A stretch of DNA of 64,000 nt from Pelecanus crispus (Eukaryota > Chordata > Aves > Pelecaniformes > Pelecanidae). The notes under the pieces are model-generated. The model saw only the letters and a list, made by a program, of their open reading frames with translations, was not told the DNA's origin and ran no database searches. Positions 31,501 through 43,500 of this stretch are shown here, in pieces; the first letter of the stretch is position 1, and every line of letters begins with the position of its first letter. The stretch spans positions 16,815,606-16,879,605 of the forward strand of contig NC_134643.1 in assembly GCF_030463565.1 (NCBI RefSeq), given 5' to 3'. Made by a program: the position numbers and the translations under genes.

Positions 31501-34500
31501 GGGCGCTGGAGCAAAGGCCGAGCCGCCGCTGCGTGCCCCGCGCTCCCCTCACCTCGTTGCAGGCGGGCCCGAGGGAGCGTGCGGGGTCGCAGCCGCACGG
31601 CTCGCAGCCGGCGCCGCTGGCGAGCCTCCACGTGTCAGGGGCGCAGCGGTCGCAGGTCTGCCCCACCACGTTGGGGAGGCACCGGCACTGCCCCGTGGCC
31701 GCCTCGCACCGGCAGCTCTCCGAGCCCTCGCAGTCCTCCCGGACGGTGCCCAGGTAGTTGCAGACGCACTCTGTGGGGGAAAGAGCACGGCGCCTCGACG
31801 TCAGCCTGCCCTTTCGTTACCAGACCACCTGGAGCTTGCATTTAATTTATTCTCCAAGTCCCCAGAGGTGTGGGCAGATGCCAGCGCGTCCCCATGCCTG
31901 CGGCCAGGCCTGGCTGACCCGACGCTGAATGCCACCCAGCCACCACTCAAGAGCCCTGCTCGCGTCCCAGGCTGGCCACCTCCACGCTTCTGCCCCTGCG
32001 CACCAGAGGCGAGAGGAGCCCCCCGTGCAAGCAGCCCAGCCTTCCTCTTCTCCTTTCCTCCCTCTGCACACAACCAAAGGCCAAGGCTGCCCAGCTCCCG
32101 TCAGCCAGCTGTGGTGGCAAATCTGCTGGCCACGGGGCTCCGCTCGCCCACCCGGCGACCCAGCCGCCCTGCCAGGCTGTGCGCAGCGCCGAGGGAGAGG
32201 AGGGTCTGCCTCCCCGCTGCCCAGTTCAGCAATCTGGGGTGGCTCGCGTCCCTCGCCCCCACTGTCCAGCCACGCTGGTGTAAACAAAAGCCAAACCCAC
32301 GCCCTGCCACAGGCCATCTCTGGAGAAGAGGGAAACAAAAACCTCTAACAAGAGGGCAAGAAACCCCCCTCCTGCAAAAGCTTCGTCCTTTCAGCACATG
32401 TAAATTCTGTCCCTGCTCTCCCAGTCAAAAAGCTAAAGGCTCCCCTCCTGGCCAGGAGCCCCGCTGAGCTGCAGGGCAGCTGCAGGAAGCTCCAGCTGGG
32501 GGTAATTAGGTTTCCCCTCCACCCCAAATGCTCCCAGGTAAATTAAAAAGAGCTCAGGCGGCCACTGCCGCCCAGTGACACGGCCGATCTCCCCACTCAC
32601 TTCTGCAGTCCTGCTGCAGGGCGCTCCCGTAGTAGCCCTGTCTGCAGAGGTGGCAGTTTTCCCCCTCCGTGTGATACAGGCACTTCATGCACGTTCCCGT
32701 CTTCTTGTCGCAGGCCTCTGGGTCAGTGGTGTCGATGTTGTTGTTGCACTGGCACGGCTGGCAGGCGCCGCCAACCTCGTCGGGGCTCCCAAAGAAGCCA
32801 GACGCACATTCATCACATCGACTGCCTGTTTGAACAAACAGGCACAGCGGGAATTACCATCACGGCTCGCCAGCACGCAGCCCCCTAAACGCCAAGACTG
32901 AGGCAAGACAACTGTCGTGGTTTAGCCCCAGCCAGGAACTAAGCACCACGCAGCTGCTCGCTCACTCCCCCTACCCCGATGGGATGGGGGAGAGAATCGG
33001 AGGAGTAAGAGTGAGAAACACTCCTGGGTTGAGATAAGAACAGTTTAATAATTGAAAGAAAGTAAAATAGTAATGCTAATAGTAACAGTATAATAATGAT
33101 AATAATAATAATGATATACAAAGCAAGTGATGCACAATGCAATTGCTCACCACCTGCCGACCGATACCCAGCCAGTTCCCGAGCAGCGATCGCTGCTCCC
33201 CGGCCAACCCCCCCCCCCCAGTTTCTATACTGAGCATGACATTACGTGGTATGGAATAGCCCTTTGGGCAGTTTGGATCAACTATTCTGGCTGTGCCCCC
33301 TCCCAGTTTCTTGTGCACCTGGCAGAGCATGGGAAGCTGAAAAGTCCTTGACTAGCATAAGCAGTACTCAGGAACAACTGAAAACATCAGCGTGTTATCA
33401 ACATTCTTCTCCTACTAAATCCAAAACACAGCACTATGCCTGCTACTAGGAAGAAAATTAACTCTATCCCAGCCGAAACCAGGACATGGCGCAGCATGGG
33501 GCACGAAGGCACGGTGCTGCAGCCCAGCTGCCAGCACGCTCGTCCCCTCGGCTCCGCTGCTGTCCTGTCCCCTGCTCATCGCCGGTCGTCCCTCGCCACA
33601 CTGCCGGGGATGAGGTTCATGGTGGTGCCGGCATCGCCTGCACAAGCCGTTCTGCCCTGGCACCTTCCAAGCACTGCCAACCTCCAGCAGCAATGCTGGT
33701 GCCGTGGCCACATCCAACACCTCACATGAACATGCCCCTTCCCGCCGGGAGGTTCAGCCCAACCAGCCCCGCTCCACGCACCCGCCAAATACCTATGTAT
33801 CCCACGCTACAGACACACGTGACTTGCAGTGTGACTGGATCCTGGTAACAGCCGCTGGCAAACTGGCGTCCGCTCTCGGGGCCGTCAGGGCAAGGGCAGG
33901 GGCGGCAGTGGTCGCCTGATCCCAGGACGGGGTCTCCGTAGTAGCCAGCCTGGCACCTGCGCAACGGGGTACACAGCATGCAGGGGACCGCAGGCAAACA
34001 GGCTGCAGCCTTGCCCTAACTACGCTCAGGTTTTCAACCACCGCAAACAACCAAAGGGCAGAAACATCCTTACAGCTCTCCTGTGCCAGTCATGCTCTGA
34101 GCAGCCACAGAGGCAAATTTGTCTGGCTCAGACCAGCACGAGAGCAGGAGAGACACAAGGCTAATGCCTCTCAAGAGGCTTTCAATGGAGGAAGCCTCTC
34201 TGAAGCCCCAGGGTCCCGCAACGTGCCCTCTGGCATCTGGGCAGGCACTGCCAGGAGGTGTGAGGCCACGGGCAGGGAAGACGGGGTCCCTGCTCCCATC
34301 CTCCTTGGGGACCACCAGCACTGCTCCGGCTCCCAGGGTGCAGGGACTTTCCCCGTGGATTCACACCTGCCCGAGAGGAATGGCTGCGGCACCCATCCTG
34401 CCGGGGAGAAGGAGAGGGCCAAGGGAGGGGGCGCGTGCTGTACCTCTCGCAGTTGTGCCCTGCCGTGTGGTCCCGGCAGCTCAGGCACTCGCCGGTGTGG

Positions 34501-37500
34501 GGGCTGCAGTCGTCGGCGTGGCCATTGCAGTGGCAGGGCTGGCAGCTGGGGAAGCCCCAGAAGCCGGGCAGGCAGCGGTCGCACTGCCGCCCGTACACCC
34601 CGGGGAAGCAGTGGCACTGGCCCGTGTCCGCGTTGCAGAAGGCATTGTAAGAGCCTCGGACGTGGCATTCGCATGCTGCAAGGAGAGGGAGAGAGGGGCT
34701 GCGTTTCCACAGCAAGCCCTAAACGCAGGGCCCTGACCGCAACACAGCCCAGAGCCAAGTGTTTAACGTACGTCGGCATCCGCTCGGCCCGAACCCAAAG
34801 GTGCCAGGGGCGCATCTGTCGCACTGTCTTCCGACGACATTGGGACGACACTGGCACTGTCCTCCGCTGGGGTCACACACCGAACTCAGGGAGCCCTGGG
34901 GGTCGCACTGGCATGCTGAGCAGAGAAAAGCATGAGGGGGAGTGAGTACCACAGCGCAGGAGGTGAATTACCTGCCTCACCCCACGCACACGCCCTCCCT
35001 GCGCAAGCCACTCTGCCTGCAAGCGCCATCCAGCTTCCAGGCACAGTTTGCCCTACAAGTAGGCGGTTACATACATAACGCGGTCTCGTGTAATAGAGCA
35101 GAAATGCTGAATATGATGTTCTTGCAGACATCCGTCATGGGGGTTTTCACAACACTCCTGCTGTTTTCCAGACACCGGTATCTTTGGAAAGTTTCCCAAG
35201 CGCTGTTCGTGACCACATCTTCACCTGAGCCTCCCACTGTGAACATGTCCAGCGATTTGCAGTATGGCATGAGAACAAGCTACAAAACAATTTTACAATG
35301 ACAAAGTGTCACTATTTATAGAGCCTCCGACAAAATTGTGAAAATTCACTATTATCCTACTTCCTATCATCCTTTTTTGGCCAAAAAGCGAACAGCTAGA
35401 TAGAATTGGGAAGGGAAATGAGAGTATTTCTGCTGGTTTTGGTGGAATAGTTCTGGTATCTACCAAATTCTTACCAAATCTACCAAATTCTATCCACTCA
35501 AAAGAAAAAGCTTGACATTCATGACATATATGGCACTCATTAGCCTCCCCAAAGAAACTACAGGTCTGCGGAACTAGCTGCAGTCCTGTAAAATACAACA
35601 AAAACAACCCACACACTTTGAGACTGAAGAAACCTACAGTGCTTTACATTGTTCACTTAAAATCTGGCTTCAGCCATAAGCAACAACGTTGTAAAATATT
35701 ACTTCGGTTTTACACAGACACATCCCAGAGGAGATGCAGACTTTCAGGCTTTTAAATATATTTTTCCACCAGAGCATCCTGAAAATGATTTCGGCTCACA
35801 GAGTCAATGAAAGTGTAGGGGCTCTCCGTCTCTGTATCCACCGAGGAGTACTGGGGCAGCTCCAGGCGGATGGTGTAGTTCAGCCCCTTCTCAAAGCAGA
35901 CGGGCCGTGGGAGAACGACGTATCTGGATTAGGAACAGGAAACAATTCTTAGTTCAAACGTCCACATTTCAGGTGGCCCTATAAAGCAATCGAGATAACG
36001 GAAAGCAGCCAAGGCCGGGCAGAACAAAAGCTACGATGTGAAAGAAGCGGTTTGGAGGCTTGTGCAAGCCAGAACCAGAAACGCTTATCGGCAAGGTAAA
36101 GAGTCACAGCGATGCTCACTCACAGGCTGTGCAAACACTTGCCCTCTCTTTACTCAGTGAAGAAAACAAATCAAACAATGAGAATAAACTTAAAAGCTTT
36201 GAGTCTACAGACACAATGCTAAATACGTTTTTATAACCCACTGGAAATTAAATTTCATTCATTTTCATAGAGGCCACGGCAAACTGAAAACATGATGTTA
36301 CTCTGTTTCAATTTTTTAAATGTTTTTTCTCCTTTTGGCACATACAGTTATACCAACCTGGAGCCAGGTGACAGCGAGACGACCTGATTATCATCATCAG
36401 GAACTGTATTGCCACACCGGCTACCCGTGGGAATCTTGCCTGGGCGTGAGATGCTGATCACAGCTTTTTCCCACTGGTCCGGCAACTGGGGGAAAAAAAA
36501 GGCGGATCAGCATCAAGCAACGGCCATAAGCTCCCAGGAGCATCCAGAGCTCAGGTCAGGAAAAGCATGCGCACAGACGGGGTGGTCACTGTGCTTTGGG
36601 GAGGATGGGGCTGCAGCTCCAGCATCAATGGGGCATCTACCCACTGCAGGTTTGGGCTGAGACAAGACAAGGTGGGTACCCCTGGGCATCATCCAGCACG
36701 ACAGCCTCTCTCCCTCCCTCCCAAAAAACCCGACTAGGTGTAGGTGGTCAGCAGTTCCATCTGCGGCACGGCATCAGTGGGGGGGTGGCAACCCCCTCTC
36801 CCCCCACCTCTGCGTACTGCACTTGAGTATTTCATTGCAATCAGTTGCTGCCAAGCTCTAGGTAAGGAGCTGGGGGGATTTTTCTCTTTCCCTTCACCCT
36901 GAGAATTATCCACAGTCAAAACTGACTGCTTGCAAACTGTTGGCTGCAGGCATTCAACATCCAAGATGGGCAATTTGGCTCCTAAGGCGCATAACAGTGT
37001 TTCCACCCATTAGCAGGCCATCTGGCTGATGCCGAATTTATATTCTAATCTGTCTTGACAGGACTTGTCACTTTTTAATTTGCTCATTAAACAGGTGCTG
37101 AAACAACACAATAATGAACAAAACTGTAAAGCAAATAATACTAGTAATAGTCAACATCATCTTGGATTTTCACACATCTCAGACATTTAACTGAGCGTCC
37201 ATCCTTGTCTTTGAGTCCTGATGACTCCCGGAAGCACCGGGCTCCTGTCAGTCGTGCACCGGCACAGCCAGTGCCTGCCAGGAGGCAGCAATGCCCGTAC
37301 TCACAGACCTACCTGCGGCTCGTAGCGGATCAGAATATCGTACTCCATGGAGTAGGGGATGTTGTCGATGTAGAATTCCAGGTACGCCCCCTCAGGGACC
37401 CTTACAAATCCTATACCTGTCCACGACGGTGTGCGGTCCGGCGTGTACTGGCGCTCTATTATGTTTACTCCCTACAAAAACAGGGAACAGAGATTTTAAC

Positions 37501-40500
37501 ACCTGTATATTAAATTTGCGAGCCCCATGGGAGTGTGTGAAGTGATCAGTTCTGCTGATGGATCACTTCTGGATTGCAGCATGCATTGTTTGCATCCCAG
37601 AGAACATGAATTCCCTTTTAGACGCATGTGCATGCGACATTGTTGCCCTTCTGCTTAACAATACACAAAAAGCAAGAAAGATAAAATAAAACACCACTGC
37701 ACAACTCTTCATCCATTTCTCTGTTATAGTGGGGAATTAAATTTAAAAACTTGCTGTGAGCAACTAATCCACCAGCCACGACATCTCACTCACCATAAGG
37801 ACTTTCACCTCATAGTTGTAGCAGTAGGATTTACTGCAGTGGCACATAACTGCTCTATTAACTGCCCAAGCTGAGTGCTAATTACTTCCTGACTACACCA
37901 GGCTGCTCCAAACCACTGCTCAGGATAACATTTGAAAAGCAGATCATGGCCATCATGAGTAGGGTGTCACTAAATAACAGAGATCCTAATCATTGATAGA
38001 TATTTAACAGCCAAAAATTACATTGTCACTCCTTCCAGTCTGAGGTGCCAGGTTTTTATCTGCTACTCCTTATATAAAACAAAGAAGAGGGAAAAGGCAA
38101 TAGAAAATGCAGTTGTCTGGTGTTCAAACTTCCCGTTTCAAATATATCAGCATCCATGACTAGTTCTCTCCACAGAACAACATCCTGTGCATTCCTAAAG
38201 GAAGCTGCTTCAGTAGAGAGAGATAAATGTAAGGAAATGTCTACAAATATACATACCACTTCAGGATGTCCCCCCATGCATTCTCACACTCTTTGAAGAA
38301 AGCCTGGCTGTAAGTTATTACCCTTTGGCTTTGCACAACAGGTCAGAGCTCCCCAGAAAGGATGGCAGGCGGGATGTGAGCGAGGGCGTGCAGCTATGGG
38401 GAGCACGGGGCCTTGGCACTGCCTGAAAATCCCTGCAACTCTGTGCCACTTCATTTTGTCTTGTGCTGGGCCCCTGCCTGGGAATTCAAGAGTTTTATTC
38501 TGCCACCAGATTTGTGAGAAAGCTTTTCAATATTGGCGCTTTTTAAAATGGTTTGTTCTGAAGGTTTCAAAAGGCAAACCTGCAGCACATCCCCCTGCTC
38601 TGCTTGGCAAGGTGGGCTTTCACACCGGGCTCCTCCAGCCCCAAGCCTCGGCGAGGCCTGGGGGACCACCTCTCCAGTCGGGCAGACACCAATGCACAAA
38701 AAACCCTGTGCCAGCTCACATGCCCTCCGCTGCGGTCCAACTTCTGCTCTGCACTGTCTTCCCTATCTAAGAGCAAAAATCCTCTGCCTTGGCTGATACT
38801 GTAAAGTGGCTGCATTTTGCCTGAAATAAATAAATTAGGACCAAATGCCCCAACTGCAGGCAGACAAGGATCTGCTGCTTTAGAGAAACCATCATCTCAT
38901 CTCCATGACTCCTTGCTGGAGGCAAAAATAATTGACGTAATCATCTAGCTGCTGTTAATAAATTAAAAGCAAGGCTGTGTGGTGGTGAACAGAAAGAGCC
39001 AGAGACCCTGATGTACCATGCCAGCGGGCAAAACAAGCTAGAGGCAACCTCACTTACAAAAACAGTTTTTTGCACAATCAACTATGGTTCTAGTCATTAA
39101 TAAAAGAAATGCTACTGATGTACAGAAACTCCAAAAGCCAAGGCAATGTGCTTAATGAGTGCTTTGTTCCCTCCTGGTTTCAGTGGCACTGAAGAGAAGA
39201 GCCAGTGTCGGTGTCCCACCACTCTTGAGATAAGAGGGGAAGGAGAAGTGGCTGCGGTGGGCACGTACATAGTGGGGTACAGAGAGGAACGCTGACAGGA
39301 AACAAACTGTACAGTCGTGATCAAAGAAACAGGTTTAAAAAGAAAAATGGCAGTTTCCCCCCTAAATTACTACATTATTTATCGATACTAAGATTGAAGA
39401 ACTACAGGTTGACGGTTTTCTGATGTAATTCAGCTTTGTGTTTTCCACATTTTAATTGCAAAACGCTCAGGGTATAAAACAGATGCTTCCAACACCCAAA
39501 TGGTGAAACAACTTTCCCACAGCTGTCCAGACATACCAGCCCACTAAAACCGCTACTCACAGGACCCAAGCTGGCTTCCTCCGCCTCGTAGATGTAATGA
39601 TCGAGTGAAATGAAGTAATAGCCAGGCTCCACCTGGTTGCACTGACGTCCAAACATGTGGGGCCGGCATTCGCATTGGCCAGATTCATTTGAGCAGCTAA
39701 AATGGAAGAACAATGAATTTACAACACATCTTGGCTATGCCGAGACAGAGCTAGAGCTATCTCCGGCTTCGACTTTTTAAGTCACACTGGAGGAGAAGCA
39801 CTTCTGGACACAGCTGCGTCTAGACATGAGGTGTTCTCAGGCTCTGCAGCTGGACCATCTGCACTGCTAAAATGGCAGCATGGTCCCAGGCGCAGTCTTG
39901 GCTCAACCCAACTATCATTCTCCCAAACAACTCCTAGACTCAGGCTGGAAACAAGCATGGGCCAGGGACTATTTTCAGCAGGCAATCCGCATGCGGTTTC
40001 CTCTGTTTGGATGGCTAGATGATTATGCTATGGGTGCGTGCGGTTCCCCAGGGCCAGAGAGCAGTCCTGTGAGAGCTTCACTTGCTACCACAGATGTAGC
40101 CAAGAGGCATGTTTGTTCTGCAAGCCGAGGGCAGCCTTCGGCTCCAGGCTTGCACACCATGCAAGCAGCGTATCTCTTTGTACGGGCCCAGGCAAAGCAA
40201 GAACATGCATGATCCTGCATGCCCCAGGATGTCAAGCTGCTCTCGTATGCTGCAAAGCACATCCTAAGAGGTCGCCCACCAGCTGCTACACACAGGGGAA
40301 AACCATAGCTGGCTGCTTTAAAGTGAGACGGACACAGCCAAAGACATGGGACAGACAGAGCCATCGCTGGGGAATGCAGAAGGTCTGTCCAGGGTGACAC
40401 ACAGCAGCTCCACTTCCTTCATATGGAACCATTTTCTTTTCTCAATACAGCTCTATCCCTAAAGTGCCTTTTGGTCATTTTATTGTCCCCAGAGAGCCTG

Positions 40501-43500
40501 CCCCGCATTATGAAGAACCCTTGGGCAGGGTGTACTTTTGTATGTGCCCAGTCACACTTTTTCATAGGAAGGTTTTTTGGTCCACCAAAAGACACCCCTT
40601 TCTTTAAATTCAAGTTGAATTTAGAAACACTTTCCAAAGTCAAACACCTCTGGTTTCCACGGAGAATCTCCAGCCTTGTCAGGCCTGCATTCTAAGAGTA
40701 ATTTTTAACTGAAATTTTGAAATTGCAGAGATTCACTTAAATGCTCACTTCAAGATGCCAGAAGCTGCCCCAGAAGGGGAGCTGGGAAGTTTCACCTCCG
40801 GGAACAGCAATGACTCCACCACCTGGGCTACAGAACAGGGATGAATTTCGGGCGAGGTGTGGCTGCCCCAGGCACTGCATCCCACACCCTGAACTGGAGC
40901 CAGGATGCGGCAATTCAGCAGCTGAGGAGAGGAGCCCCAGGGAAGGCGAAGCTCCCCTTTCCCGCCGATGTTAGAGAGCAAAGCTGGGAGCCGGAGCCAG
41001 GCTTCATGGCTCTCCTGCGGCCAGAGGAAAGCACAGCTGCTCCCTGCCCGCACCAGGACGCCACAGTACGTCCCCTCCCCACGTGGTTTTGCAATCGCTG
41101 GGCTCAGCGCATGGGAAACGGGCTGCAAAGCCTTGCTTGGCGGCGGCTGAGCCATACCCCAAACCTCTGGAAGCAGCTGGACGGGGGAGCTGTTATGAGC
41201 TGTGCAGCGTAACCGATCCGCACGCAGCGAGCGAGGACAGAGGAGTAAATAATCATTAACGGCTGCGCCGCTGTCTGCTGAGGGGTAATAATTCACTCGG
41301 GAGCGGAAGAGAGACACAGCCCGTGGGACATTCCCATGGTGATCCCTGCTGCAGATGGGGTGTCCGCAGGCTGCAATGACCTACAGGAGCCACACTGGGA
41401 CCAGTCCCAAACTCCCCCAGTCTGGTCCTGAGGGATCCAGTGGGAAACAGTTTGTCCACCCCCTTGGAAAACTTCTGTGGCTTCAGACAAAAGCAGGATG
41501 TTTCAAAGGGTTTGTGGAGGGAAGGAAAAAAAAAGAGAGTGAAGGAACATGCTGCTGTTGAAAAGCCTAGGGTGGGACACACACCTAATGCACAGAAAAC
41601 TGCTCTGGTCAGAAGAGCGGTCTGGCTACCCAGCACCTCTCCGACTAGACATTTAAGTCAGGACTTTCCATGCTCTTACTGATGGATGCATCTTCAAAAC
41701 CTATGCTTTCCTCTGAAAAATGTCCACCTCCCCAATGGGCACTTCCAGGCCCACATCCCATAGCTAGGCAGCTAGCGTGCTTCCCCTAGCACTGGTGGAC
41801 AGACAGACTGACAGACCAAAGGGCCAGTTTGGGAGGAAACCAAGAGCCAGCCTGAATTCCCATGTCACTGCCCGTCCTGCTTTGATCCTGTGACAGCAAA
41901 GCTTTGACATGGACCACACGCAGGGTTATGGCCAATGCAGAGCTCAACCCACAGCTGGCTCCTACCCTGGCTGACCAAAGGCAGAGCTACACTAAAAACA
42001 GTTTTATGTGTTCATCTGCACCAGTGGCACAAACGGAGGCTGCTCAGCACAGAAAAGACACGGATGCCTCTGTCACCGCTTGCTGCAATCCAGACCTGCC
42101 ACTTTCTGCACACTGGAGCAGAAACACGGTCCCAAACATCCCCCTCCAGAGCACACTGAGCCCTGGATGGTGTGGTTGCAAACAAAGTGAAACTTGCTGG
42201 GGTGAATGGTTACAGGAGAGTAACCGGGCTGAGACTCACTTGTTGTTCAACGCTCCTCCCTGGTCGCAGTCGCATGGCCGACATCCATCCATGTCGTTGC
42301 TCAGGCCCCAGTGCTCAGGCTGCGGGAGGAAACATCATCGGCGCTGTAACCCAGTGCCGATTTAACCCCGTCTACCCCATTTTGTAATACTCAGCATAAG
42401 CCACCCCAGACTGCCCCCCCAAACCATGAATCCTGCTCCCCTGGTTGTGGGGTTAGACCCACAACCACCAACACAACCTCCTTGCCTGCTCTCTTCCACC
42501 TTGTTGACCATCTCAGAGGCTTGAGAAAAACACCACATCTCTCCACCTAGTTTTAAAAGCAAGATTCAGGACCCCAGCTCAGAGGCCTCACTCCTACTGC
42601 ACCATTTACACCACTTTGCGCTCCCGACCCACAAAGGGCTTGGAAAATCACAGTCCAGCACATCACACCGCAGCAGAGAGCAACGTGTAGGGCGGCAGGG
42701 CTTTGCATGGGGCATTACCCTTGCAGGGCTGCTACTTCCAACTTGCTCGGCAGGCAGGCAGACAGATTTGTTTAGCTTTTCCATGTAGTCCACTGTCAGA
42801 TAAGAGAGCTTGTCAGTGTTTATACAAACACATCCAGTTATCTGACAGTGTGTTTCTATAACACTCCAGCACACATAACACTATATGGAAATGTATGTAT
42901 ACCAAATAATCCTTGCCTAAAATAATGGCCTGCATAGAAAGCAATTTTTTTGGTAACACTGCTTCTCTGACCATTTTGTCTTTCACCCCAGCGAGGGGTC
43001 CAGCAGAACTGCCCCTGATCCCTCATTTTCACAGAGCAACTGCAACAGGTATCCTAATGGCTCACTCCTTATGGTCCCAGGAATTAATTTCTGGATGCTC
43101 TTGTCTGCCTTGGCGTGCCTCCCAGCTCCCTGTACCACAGTGTGCTTCACGGCTCCTGACATCCCGAGGTGCCCGCTCCAGCCTGAACGCCGGGTGCCTG
43201 CTCGCAGGCAGTCAGAGATGGCACCAGCACCTTGCTCTGTGCTTTCTGCATGCCAGCCTTCCTCACACCAGCATATTCTCATTTATTTTACGGTAAGCTG
43301 CTTACCAGGCAGTGATTGCACTGCTTTCCTGTCACCAGGCGCTTACAATAGCAGTTTCCTGTCTCCGAATCACAAGGATTCCCCCCGGGATGGGTACCCA
43401 GAGGATTACACGCGCAAGCTAGATTGGGAAATACAAGTAGGCAGGTCAAAACACAGGACTGTAGATACATTTTAGACAGTTCCCAATGTAAATATTTACA

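Larger units (their letters stand above)
32913..33486 (-). mobile_element. Solo LTR of an avian endogenous retrovirus
   Basis: A 574-bp unit in a LAMB1 intron with inverted ends (plus strand tgtcgtggttt ... aaaccaggaca). Read on the minus strand it has LTR order: TG start at 33486, TATA-like box at 33223-33229, ATTAAA signal at 33044-33049, CA end at 32913. I recognise this as a family common in bird genomes, but I cannot assign class or name. There is no internal retroviral coding sequence, so it is a solo LTR. No clear target-site duplication flanks it (gacaac left, tggcgc right). Confidence 0.85.

Noticed and set aside
31054-31845. 263-codon plus-strand open frame
   Set aside because: Antisense shadow of GC-rich LAMB1 exons 22 and 23.
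34223-34945. 240-codon plus-strand open frame
   Set aside because: Antisense shadow of LAMB1 exons 18 and 19, whose cysteine-rich LE codons avoid stops on the opposite strand.
35293-35616. 107-codon minus-strand frame with a cysteine-rich start, considered as an extra laminin exon
   Set aside because: It sits in the intron between coding exons 16 and 17, which already join in phase with the expected protein. It has no match to domain IV.
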